From Cryomorphaceae bacterium (GTDB lineage: Bacteria > Bacteroidota > Bacteroidia > Flavobacteriales_D > Parvicellaceae): a DNA stretch of 64,000 nucleotides. A model generated the notes under the pieces. That model had not been told where the DNA came from, searched no databases, and saw only the letters and a program-made list of their open reading frames with translations. A program made the translations under genes and the position numbers. Of the stretch, positions 48,151-57,458 are shown one piece after another (the stretch's first letter is position 1; each line of letters opens with the position of its first letter). The stretch is taken from contig CAJJBV010000001.1 in assembly GCA_905182525.1 (NCBI GenBank), positions 310,001 to 374,000 on the forward strand. Reading direction: 5' to 3'.

Positions 48151-49788
48151 ATGGTTTTAAAAATAAAACATCTTAAAAGAGATTTTAATAAATCATCACT
48201 TCTTATTGTTATTATTAGTCTACTATTAGCAATTCCTGTTTTTGCTATTTTAATTAGTTTATTTAAAGGAACTGGTGAAATGTGGGAACATATTACATCT
48301 TACTTTCTTATTGATTATATCCAAAACTCCATAATTCTTTTATTAGGCTCAGGAATAATATGCTTTGTAATTGGGACTTCATCTGCTTGGGTTGTATCTA
48401 GATATAAATTTAAAGGAAGAAAAATTATTGAATGGTTACTTTTCATGCCCCTTGCAATACCTTCTTACATTGTTGCCTATTCTTACGTTGGGTTATTTGG
48501 ATATGGAGGAAGTTTTATAAAATTTATAAATTATTTAGGGTTCAATAATATTGATAATATTGAAATGATGAATATTTACGGCTTGGTTTGGGTTTTAAGT
48601 TTTTCTCTTTATCCATATGTATATGCTAGTACAAGATTAATATTTCAAAGCTATCCAACTCGACTTAAAGATACTGCTTCACTACTTGGTGCTTCGAAAA
48701 ATAAATACTTTTTTAAAATTGCACTTCCTCTTGCCTCTCCTGCAATAATTGGTGGACTTTTCCTGGTATTTATGGAAGTTCTAAACGATTATGGAGCTGC
48801 TAAATATTATGGAATAAACACATTTACAACAGGAATCTTTAGAACATGGACAGCTCTTGAAGATCTTCAATCATCAATATATTTGTCTGCAATATTAGTT
48901 GTTTTAGTGTTTGTTTTAGTTTTAATCGTAAAGTGGCTTAGGGGCAGAAGATCTTATAATCTTAAAACTTATAATTCAAATGATCAAGATGAAATTTACA
49001 GGAAAGATTTAAAAGGTTTAAAAAAAATAATTTTCTTAACTATTGTTTTTGTTCCTATTTTATTTGGATTTTTATTTCCCTTTTTACAACTTATTATTTG
49101 GGGACTACAAACTTTTGAATCCATGTTTAATAGTGACTTATTAAATATTGGAATACAAACTCTTTTTTTAGGGCTTTCAACTTCAATAATTATAGTTTTT
49201 TTAGCTACTTCATTAATATATCTTTCAAAATGGAATTATTTAAAGCAATTAAATGTTACTTCAAAATTGGCCACCTTAGGCTATGTTATTCCTGGTGCAA
49301 TTATTGGAATTGGAGTTATAAAAAGTAGCCATTCTATTACAGAATATTTTAGTACCTACCACAATATTAAAATTGGGTATATTATATATAACAGCATACT
49401 AGTTTTGATTTATGCGTATGTATTTAGATTTATTGCCGTAGCATTTAATTCTATTGAATCAAATACTTTAAAACTTAGTAAATCACTTTCAGAATCTTCA
49501 AACCTACTTGGCTTTGGAAAAATTAAAACTTTTTTTAAAATTGATTTTCCTTTAATAAAAAATGCACTTTTGACTTCATTTATTTTAGTATTTATTGATG
49601 TTATTAAAGAATTACCACTAACACTAATTCTAAAACCATATAATTTAAGCACGTTGGCTATTAAAGCCTATGAATATGCAGAAGATGAAAGGGTAGCTGA
49701 AGCTGCATTACCAGCATTATTTTTGATATTTATTATTGGCAGTATGATATCTGTTGTAAATTATCGTTTCAAATTAAATAAATCATAA
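48151..49788 (+). CDS. Ferric iron ABC transporter, permease (fused two-domain FbpB type)
   Basis: A 545-residue inner-membrane protein with about twelve hydrophobic segments in two homologous halves. Each half has an EAA-type loop for the ATPase (DTASLLGASKNKYFFKIALPLASP and SSNLLGFGKIKTFFKIDFPLIK). This fused form is usual for Fe(III) transporters of the FbpB/SfuB family. Its start is 22 bases after the substrate-binding gene, and it is followed by the ATPase. Confidence 0.93.
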   Translation: MVLKIKHLKRDFNKSSLLIVIISLLLAIPVFAILISLFKGTGEMWEHITSYFLIDYIQNSIILLLGSGIICFVIGTSSAWVVSRYKFKGRKIIEWLLFMPLAIPSYIVAYSYVGLFGYGGSFIKFINYLGFNNIDNIEMMNIYGLVWVLSFSLYPYVYASTRLIFQSYPTRLKDTASLLGASKNKYFFKIALPLASPAIIGGLFLVFMEVLNDYGAAKYYGINTFTTGIFRTWTALEDLQSSIYLSAILVVLVFVLVLIVKWLRGRRSYNLKTYNSNDQDEIYRKDLKGLKKIIFLTIVFVPILFGFLFPFLQLIIWGLQTFESMFNSDLLNIGIQTLFLGLSTSIIIVFLATSLIYLSKWNYLKQLNVTSKLATLGYVIPGAIIGIGVIKSSHSITEYFSTYHNIKIGYIIYNSILVLIYAYVFRFIAVAFNSIESNTLKLSKSLSESSNLLGFGKIKTFFKIDFPLIKNALLTSFILVFIDVIKELPLTLILKPYNLSTLAIKAYEYAEDERVAEAALPALFLIFIIGSMISVVNYRFKLNKS

Positions 49789-49799
49789 ATAAGCTAATT

Positions 49800-50552
49800 A
49801 TGAAAATATTAGAAATTGAAAATTTATCTAAGTCTTATGAATCTAAACTAGAAGTTGTTTCCGATTGTAGTTTTAGTATTGAGTCTGGTAATATTTGTGC
49901 GATTGTTGGTGAAAGTGGAAGTGGTAAGTCAACATTATTTAGACTTATTGCTGGATTAGAAAGACCAGAAAAAGGTTCAATTAAAGTTAAAGAAAAAATA
50001 GTGAGCAATGATAAATTTATTGTAGCTCCTAAAAACAGAAATGTTGGACTTGTTTTCCAGGACTTTTCACTATTTCCTCATATGACTGTTAAAGAAAATA
50101 TAGAATTTGGGCTTGTTAAAAATAAGAATAAAAAAGTAGAGGAATTGTTAAAGATTATTAGAATGGAGAATTTCCTTAATAGGTATCCACATGAACTAAG
50201 TGGGGGACAACAACAAAGAGTATCATTAGCTAGATCATTGGCCCTAGACCCTTCCCTATTACTACTTGATGAACCCTTTAGTAATTTAGATACTGAATTA
50301 AAGTCAAAACTACGTAAAGATGTTAGAACCATAATTAAAGATATTGGAACATCATCAATTTTCATTACCCACGACATTCTAGATGCCTTAGATATTGCTG
50401 ATGAAATTATTTTTATGGACAATGGTAAAATAATTAGACAATGTAAAATTGAGGATATTTTTAAAGATGTCAAAAATGAAAAATTACTAAAAAGTATAAC
50501 AGAACTAAAATCAAATTCTGATTTAATTTTAAATGCTTTAAAAAACAAGTAA
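49800..50552 (+). CDS. Ferric iron ABC transporter, ATP-binding protein
   Basis: A 250-residue ABC ATPase with Walker A (VGESGSGKSTLFRL), Q-loop (VFQDFSLFPHMTV), signature (ELSGGQQQRVSLARSLA), Walker B (LLLLDEPFSNLD) and switch His (IFITHD). It is shorter than FbpC/PotA-type ATPases of about 350 residues because it lacks the C-terminal TOBE regulatory domain. Place and sequence make it the ATPase of the ferric transporter encoded just upstream. Confidence 0.93.
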   Translation: MKILEIENLSKSYESKLEVVSDCSFSIESGNICAIVGESGSGKSTLFRLIAGLERPEKGSIKVKEKIVSNDKFIVAPKNRNVGLVFQDFSLFPHMTVKENIEFGLVKNKNKKVEELLKIIRMENFLNRYPHELSGGQQQRVSLARSLALDPSLLLLDEPFSNLDTELKSKLRKDVRTIIKDIGTSSIFITHDILDALDIADEIIFMDNGKIIRQCKIEDIFKDVKNEKLLKSITELKSNSDLILNALKNK

Positions 50553-50608
50553 CAAAATCCTATTTTTTTTATAAATCACCTAAATATTAGTGATAATTTA
50601 AATCACTA

Positions 50609-50625
50609 TTTAGAATCATTCTAAA
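50609..50625 (+). promoter_or_regulatory. Palindromic operator (candidate iron-regulator box) before the DUF4856-imelysin genes
   Basis: Perfect 8-1-8 palindrome TTTAGAATCATTCTAAA, matching the operator at 47032-47048 in 15 of 17 positions. It lies about 40 bases upstream of the -7 element at 50666. A second inverted repeat (TAGTGAT/ATCACTA, 50588-50608) abuts it. Confidence 0.65.
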
Positions 50626-50665
50626 ATACCATAAAAAAGGTATTGTTGAAAGCATAGTCTTGCAC

Positions 50666-50673
50666 TATTTTTG
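50666..50673 (+). promoter_or_regulatory. Promoter (TTG ... TATTTTTG) of the DUF4856-imelysin genes
   Basis: Exact TAnnTTTG with TTG at 50646-50648 (17-base spacing) or 50643-50645 (20-base spacing) as a -33 element. It lies 43 bases before ATG 50717. Confidence 0.65.
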
Positions 50674-50716
50674 CATCGAAATTAATAAACTATATAAAAA
50701 ATTAAATCTTGAAAAA

Positions 50717-51885
50717 ATGAATAAACTCAATTTTAAACTTTTATTATCTTTTGCTCTTGTTGCGACAGTAATAAGTTGTAAAAAGAAAGGATGTACTGAT
50801 CCTTTGGCTTTAAATTATGATTCTAGTGCAGATAAAAACGAAGGATGTGAATACGAGTCAGGTATTACATATAATGTTCCATCTACTTATGTTTTTACAG
50901 ATGCAGCTGGAAACAATACTGTTTCTTATGGTGGACAAACTCAAAGAATGAATATGCTTTCAGAAATAGTTTCTTACTTAAAAACTGCTAACAATAGCAC
51001 AGCAATTCTAGACGGACAAAAGCTTAAAGATATGTACTCCAATTCTGGAACACCTGGTTGGACTGGAACATACGATGCTTCAAAGCAATTAAAAAGTAAA
51101 ACAGCTATGAGATTCCCCAAGTATTCAAGCATTATTTGAAGGATGGATGGATGCTGCAGCCGCAGCAACTCCAAGCAGTAATAATCAATATTTACAAGAT
51201 TCCAATGGACTAGAGTGGACTCAAATGATTGAAAAAGGTCTAATGAGTGCATGTTTTGTTAGTCAATTATCACAAAATTACCTTGAAAATATTGCTGATG
51301 ATGACAATACAGTAGCAGTTGATGCTTCTGCTGGGAAACATTATACTTTAATGGAGCACCACTGGGATGAAGCTTACGGTTACTTTCACTGAATGTTACT
51401 GCTTTTCCTGATACTGCCGAACAATTAGATTCTGGGGTAAATATGCTACACAGGCTTATTTAGAAAGTACTTTGGGTACTGCTACTGATATCTCTACGGC
51501 TTTTAGAACTGGTAGAGCAGCTTTAAGCGCTGGAAATATTACTCATGCTCTAGAACAAAAAGCTATTGTTTTTGAAGAAGTAAAAGACATGGTTGCAGGA
51601 ATGGCAATTCACTATTTAAAAGACGTGATTTCTAAAAAAAATGCAGGTACTTCAACCCAAGCAAAAATTAATCACAGTCTATCTGAAGCTTTAGCATTTA
51701 TAATGGGTATTCAGTTTGCTACAACTTCACCTGATACTCCATCTGCAAATGTTGTTGATTTAAATGCTAACATTGGAAACTTTACTTCTTTGGCTACTTT
51801 ACCTTCAAATGTCTCACTTCAAGAAATGATTGACGATATTGCTGCTGCAGCTGGATTTAGTGCTACGGAAGTTGCTGGTTTATAA
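50717..51885 (+). CDS. DUF4856 lipoprotein of the imelysin iron cluster (three frameshifts)
   Basis: ATG 50717 gives a lipoprotein signal (FKLLLSFALVATVISCKKK). A short Cys motif follows (GCTDPLALNYDSSADK, then CEYE). The DUF4856 domain begins YVFTDAAGNNTVSYGGQTQR. The frame is broken near 51115-51121 (extra base), 51384-51388 (missing base) and 51424-51428 (missing base). The joined sequence reads FEGWMDAAAAATPSSN, HYTLMEHHWDEAYGYF, LNVTAFPDTAEQL, WGKYATQAYLEST and FRTGRAALSAGNI, about 389 residues. DUF4856 proteins occur beside imelysins in Bacteroidota iron loci, and I infer the same role here. The Cys motif is shared with the next gene. The real gene is probably intact. Confidence 0.85.
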
Positions 51886-51913
51886 TAATTCTTGTTTAAC
51901 TAAATAATTAATT

Positions 51914-51953
51914 ATAATCACTGGATGTAATTAATCCAGTGATTATTTATTTT
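51914..51953 (+). terminator. Hairpin terminator between the DUF4856 and imelysin genes
   Basis: A 13-bp stem (ATAATCACTGGAT with ATCCAGTGATTAT), a 7-base loop and a T-rich tail. No new promoter is obvious between it and the imelysin ATG 13 bases later. It may therefore act as a partial terminator or attenuator that lowers downstream expression. Confidence 0.7.
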
Positions 51954-51965
51954 AAATTTACGGAT

Positions 51966-53158
51966 ATGATTAAGTCATTTTTAAAAATATTTTTACCAAC
52001 TACTTTATTGCTTTTTAGTGGATGCTCTAAAAAAGGTTGTAAAGATCCTAATGCTATTAATTATGACTCATCTGCTAAAAAAGATAATAACAGCTGTTTA
52101 TACGAAGAATTTGATAAAGAAGTTTTATTATCTAATATTACCAATAATTATATAATTCCATCATATAACCAGTACAATTTAAATTTAAAATCTTTAGATA
52201 GCTCAATTAAAGAATTCACTCTACAGCCGACAGTTTCAGGACTTTCTAAAGTTAGAAATTCATGGCATAATGCTCTTTTATCATGGCAGGATGTGTCTTT
52301 TATCGATTTTGGGCCTTCTACTCTTATAATACTTAAAACACAAACAAATACATTCCCAGCAGACACAGTTCAAATAGATGAAAATATTTCAAATGGCAAC
52401 TGGAATTTCAATAGCATTAATAGTATAGATATTAAAGGGTTTCAAGCATTGGATTACTTAATTAATACAAAGAGGACTTTAACAGAATCTCAGAGAGTGA
52501 CATTTTTATACTAGGGACTCTCAAAACTGCAATAGATTACTTAAATGCTATTTCGGATGAGTTAGTAAACCACATACAGCCTTATGTTGTGCGATGATTG
52601 GGCCACTTACAAAGATGAATTTCATTTCTGATTTTGCAACCACCTGCTCAGTGGTAGTTCTGTAAGTGATATTGATTAATGCTATGTGTTTACATTACGA
52701 GTTTTTTGTTAGAAGAGGGAAAATTAGGTCTTCCCTTGGGAGTATTTGATCGGTTTTTCACAACTTGATCCACTGCCTGGACTTAGTAGAGTGCTACCAC
52801 TATGGTTCTTCTCTTGACCATTTGCAATAAGATCAGTTGGATCTTTACAAAAATATATTAACGGAATTCATTACTCTTCTTCACGAAAACGGGATTGGTC
52901 TTAGACGACTACATGAATTTTGTAAATGCTACAAGTAATAGCGAAAATTTATCAGCTGTTGTTAACAGCCAGATAGACGATATTGTAATTAAACTTAATA
53001 ATCTTGAATGATCCATTTAGTTCGGAACTCTTAAATAATAAAACTCCAAGTTCAAACTACATATGAATCTATGCAAAATCTTGTACCCTATGTTAAAGTT
53101 GATATGACTTCTGCTTTGGGAGTCTCTAATTACATATGCAGATAACGACGGCGATTAG
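51966..53158 (+). CDS. Imelysin family (ICMP-like) lipoprotein, heavily frameshifted
   Basis: ATG 51966 gives a lipoprotein signal (FLPTTLLLFSGCSKK) and then the Cys motif GCKDPNAINYDSSAKK. The imelysin domain follows: LSNITNNYIIPSYNQYN, VRNSWHNALLSWQDVSFIDFGPS and IDIKGFQALDYLI (the GxHxxE-equivalent region reads GFQALDY). From 52505 the frame breaks about 13 times, yet the pieces read on: TLKTAIDYLNAISDEL, DDWATYKDEF, LHYEFFVRRGK, LDDYMNFVNA and TYESMQNLVPYVKVDMTSALGVS. The last piece is ITYADNDGD with stop 53158. Imelysins are iron-regulated periplasmic or outer-membrane lipoproteins. The dense indels look like local sequence error rather than decay. Repaired length is about 397 residues. 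Confidence 0.8.
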
Positions 53159-53161
53159 TAA

Positions 53162-54540
53162 GTGGTAAAACACATTTCAGATACAAACAGTAAATATTGC
53201 GCCGCTTGTAGTTTTTAGAATCATTTTTGGTTCTAATGATGTTCGCAAGTACTTTAAGATTCATTCTTAAAGGGTGGATAAATGACTTTTATGTAACACC
53301 AAAATATTATTTCACTTATTACGGTTTTGATTGGGTAAAACCTCTTGAAGAAAATAGTATGTATATACTTTTTGGAATATTATTACTAAGTTCATTATTA
53401 ATAGCTTTTGGTCTTTTTCTATAGAATAAGTATTGTATTATTTTTCTTGGTATTCACCTACATTGAACTCATTGACAAAACCAATTATCTAAATCATTAC
53501 TACTTCATAAGTTTAATGAGTTTTATACTTATATTCTTACCACTAAATAGACATTTTTCAATAGATGTTTATTTTCGAATATGCAAAGAGAAAACAAAGG
53601 TTCCATCATGGACAATTAATTTTATAAAATTACAAATTGCATTTGTTTATATTTTTGCAGGGATTTCAAAACTTAATTATGATTGGCTTATCGAGGCTCA
53701 GCCATTAATAAACTGGTTAAAACATCAATCAGATTTTCCAATAATTGGAAGTTTACTTTTAAATGATATTACGGCTTATTTATTTAGTTGGGGTGGTGCA
53801 ATTTTCGACTTGTTTATAGTATTTATTCTCATATCTAAAAGATGGAGAATCTATGGGTATATACTAGTTGTTATTTTTCATATTATGACTTCTTTAATGT
53901 TTCCAATTGGTGTTTTTCCACTGGTAATGATAGGAAGTACTTTAATATTCTTCTCTGAAAATTTTCACATTAAAATAATTTCATCTTATTTCCATTTTCA
54001 CTTTAAAATTGAATGAATTAAAAACTGAAAATACATACAATCTAAAAAGTTCATTTAAACCCTTTTACAAGTTGCTATTTGTTTCTTTTTTTATTCTTCA
54101 ATTAGTTTTACCACTAAGATATTTATTGTATCCAGGAAAACTTATTTTGGACTGAGCAAGGTTATAGATTTAGTTGGAGAGTGATGTTAATTGAAAAAGC
54201 AGGATATGCTCAATTTTATATTCATGAACCTGTAAAGGATAGAAAAATGTTAGTTGAAAATAGAAATTATTTAACACCTCAACAAGAAAAAATGATGGCT
54301 ACACAGCCCGACATGATTCTTCAATTTGCTCATCATATAAGTAATACATTTAAAGATTCCATAATTATCGAAAGAAATGGTGAAATCATTAATTTAGGGA
54401 AATCGCCAAAAGTTACTGCTGATATTAAAGTAAGTTTATTCAACAAAGGAAGTAGATCATTCATAGATAATAACATTAATTTAACTGGAGAAAAAAGAGG
54501 TTTTTCTAATAAATCATGGATACTAACTTATGAAGATTAA
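53162..54540 (+). CDS. HTTM domain membrane protein (vitamin K gamma-carboxylase-like), frameshifted
   Basis: A multi-span membrane protein. The N-terminal VNIAPLVVFRIIFG and MMFASTLRFILKGWINDFYVTPKYYFTYYGFDWVKPL are typical of HTTM proteins, distant homologues of vitamin K-dependent gamma-carboxylase. So is the LQIAFVYIFAGISKLNYDW block and the C-terminal YRFSWRVML-like region (RVMLIEKAGYAQFYI). Frame breaks are near 53230, 53417, 54012 and 54150. The start is unresolved; GTG 53162 is one option. In Bacteroidota this family sits between imelysin and a TonB receptor in iron loci, as here. Its chemical role there is unknown. The end overlaps the receptor start by 11 bases. Confidence 0.82.
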
Positions 54541-57001
54541 ACTCCTAATAATAATATCACTTTGCACCATTAAAGGATTTACTCAGACAGGGAAAATATC
54601 TGGAGTTATTTTAGACGAAAATAAAGATCCTATACCTTACACCACCGTATTTTTAAAAAATATTGACAAGGTTATCTACACTAATGAGTATGGGTTTTTT
54701 TCTACTCCTAAACTAAATTACAAAAGTTATATTATTGAATATTCGTCAGTTGGTTATCAAAAAATAATTGACACAATTAACCTAAACAAACCTTAATTAA
54801 AATTGATAAAAAGACACTAAAAGAAAGGAATATTAACCTTCAGGAGTTTGAATTTGTTGAACAACAAAAATTTAATATTAGAAAATTAAGAGCAATTGAA
54901 GGTGTTATGATTACTCAAGGAAAAAAAACTGAAGCTATTAATGTTGAAAATACAGACGCTAATAAAGCAACGAATCAAAGTAGACAAATTTATGCAAAAA
55001 TACCTGGGCTAAATATTTGGGAAAGTGATGGTGCAGGAATTCAACTAGGTTTAGGAGGAAGAGGGCTAAACCCAAGTAGAACTTCGAACTTCAATACAAG
55101 ACAAAATGGATATGATATTAGCGCTGATGCGTTAGGATATCCTGAAAGCTACTATACTCCCCCATCTGAAGCTATTGATGAAATTCAACTTATAAGAGGT
55201 GCTGCATCTCTCCAATTTGGACCACAGTTTGGAGGACTTTTAAATTTCAAACTTAAAGAAGGTCATCCAAACAAAAAAATAGAACTTGTAGCTAGACATA
55301 CAATTGGTTCCTATGGTTTAAATAATACATTTTTAAGTATAAGTGGAGCTTCTAAAAATTGGAGTTATTATAGTTATGGAAATTATAAAATTGGAGACGA
55401 CTGGAGACCAAACTCAAGTTTTGATCTTAAAAATGGATATATAAAAGTCAAAAACAAGATAAATAATCAATCTTTTATAAGTATTGAGGTTACAAAAATG
55501 AGTTATTTAGCCCAACAACCAGGTGGATTAACAGACAAACAATTTTTGACAAAACCAGATTCATCAGTTAGAGAAAGAAACTGGTTCAAGGTGGATTGGA
55601 ATTTAGCAGCATTACAATACGATTACGAATTTAATTCCAATACCAAGTTTAATACTCGAACTTTTGGATTAATAGCTTCTAGAGAAGCTGTAGGAAATTT
55701 AGATAAACCATTTTATGCTGATTTTATGGAAAAAAGAAATGTTATTTCAGGACAATTTAAAAATATTGGAAACGAAACAAGATTAATTCATTTATATGAA
55801 ATTGGAAGTTCTGAGTAAAAACCCATGTGCAATACTTATAGGCTCAAGATTATACAGAGGATATAATAATAATATTCAAGCAAATGGTAATAATTTAAAC
55901 ACCCCTGACTTTAATTTCACTGAGGACGTCATAAATATGAACGATTCTTCACTAAGTGAAGCAACAAACTACAAATTTCCAAGTTTAAATATTGCTTTAT
56001 TTGGAGAAAATATTTTCAATCTAAACAATAAATTAAGCTTAACACCTGGATTTAGATTTGAACACATTTCTACATCATCTGATGGTGTTTTTAGAAGACA
56101 AGAACTTGATAATGCTAATAATATAATCTTTGATTCTATTTATAGTGAAAATGATAAACAATCACGTGAATTTATAATTCTTGGATTGGGTGTGAACTAT
56201 AAATTAAAAGAGAAAATAGAATGTTATGCCAATTTTTCTCAAAACTACAGAAGTATTAATTTTTCTGATATGCAAATCACAAATCCTAACTTCCAAATTA
56301 ACCCTGAATTAAAGGATGAAAGAGGATATAATTTTGATTTAGGAATTAGAGGAAGTAAAAGCAATAAATTATATTTTGATGCATCATTGTATTATTTATT
56401 TTATAACAATAGAATTGGAACTGTATGGGTAACTCAAAATAACATTTCTAATTTTAATAATCTTCCTCAAACTACAGCACCTTACTTTCAGTTAAGAACT
56501 AATGTTTCACAGTCCAGAACAATGGGATACGAAATGATGATTGAAACAGATTGGTGGAAAATATTAATTAACGAAAATTCGAATAGTAAACTAAGTACTT
56601 TTATAAATTTCTCTTTCAATGATGCAAAATATATTGATTCCGATGAACCAGCGTATAATAATAAAAAAGTAGAGTTGGTCCCTCCTATTTCAATAAAAAG
56701 TGGTTTGTCAATTGGAAATGAAAAATATTCTCTATCCTACCAATTTAGCTATACCAAAGAACATTTTTCGGATGCTACTAATTCAGAAAGTCATCCACAT
56801 GGAATTGTAGGTCTTATTCCAACTTATTATATAATGGACTTTTCCGGAAAAGTTAGTATTAAAAAAATGCAGGTTGAATTTGGAATTAATAATATTACTA
56901 ATATTAATTACTTTACAAGGAGAGCAACCGGTTATCCTGGACCTGGAATAATTCCATCCATGCCTAGGAATTTCTACCTTTGTATTCAAATTAAAATTTA
57001 A
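54530..57001 (+). CDS. TonB-dependent receptor, FecA-like (frameshifted)
   Basis: ATG 54530 gives a signal peptide (KLLIIISLCTIKGFTQ). A CarboxypepD_reg domain (GKISGVILDENKDPIPYTT) and the plug domain follow (QIYAKIPGLNIWESDGAGIQ, LGGRGLNPSRTS, IDEIQLIRGAASLQFGPQFGG). The 22-strand barrel ends in a C-terminal aromatic region (RNFYLCIQIKI). It resembles Fe(III)-dicitrate/siderophore receptors of the FecA type. Frame breaks occur near 54790 and at 55815-55845 (one or two). Repaired length is about 823 residues. It belongs to the imelysin-HTTM iron cluster and overlaps the HTTM gene. The actual iron ligand is unknown. Confidence 0.87.
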
Positions 57002-57004
57002 AAT

Positions 57005-57457
57005 ATGGACATTTATGATATTTCATTTATTTTTTCGACATTTTGGGTAGGACCTTTTTGGATAGCTATGCTAATCAATCCTGAAAAAGATAAAACTAAA
57101 AATCTTCTTAAAGGACCATGGTTTTTCTTAGGTCCTATTGTTTTTTGGTTTATTCTAATGATTTATAATCCTCAAGGATTAATAGATCTAGCAAGTGGCT
57201 CTTCAAACTCAAACGGGTTTCTTGAAGGACTTGCAATAGGAATGGGAACTAAAGCCGGAATATCAGCAATTTGGGCACATATGGTTGCAGGTGACATATT
57301 TGTTACTCGGTGGATATGGAAAAAAAGTATAGAAATAAAAGCTAATAAATGGGTGACTAGGATATCAGTTTTTTTTGGAGTAATGCTAATGCCAGTAGGA
57401 CTAGCAATTTTTACAATATGTAATTTAAATAAGGGAAATAATAAAATAGGACAATAA
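57005..57457 (+). CDS. ABA4-like (DUF4281) membrane protein
   Basis: A 150-residue protein with four hydrophobic segments and the ABA4-like pattern: FSTFWVGPFWIAMLINP near the start and IWAHMVAGDIFVTRWIWKKS in the third quarter. The family is named for a plant protein needed for neoxanthin synthesis. Bacterial members have no known role. It begins 3 bases after the TonB receptor stop, so it is probably the last gene of the iron-cluster transcript. Confidence 0.82.
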   Translation: MDIYDISFIFSTFWVGPFWIAMLINPEKDKTKNLLKGPWFFLGPIVFWFILMIYNPQGLIDLASGSSNSNGFLEGLAIGMGTKAGISAIWAHMVAGDIFVTRWIWKKSIEIKANKWVTRISVFFGVMLMPVGLAIFTICNLNKGNNKIGQ

Positions 57458-57458
57458 A

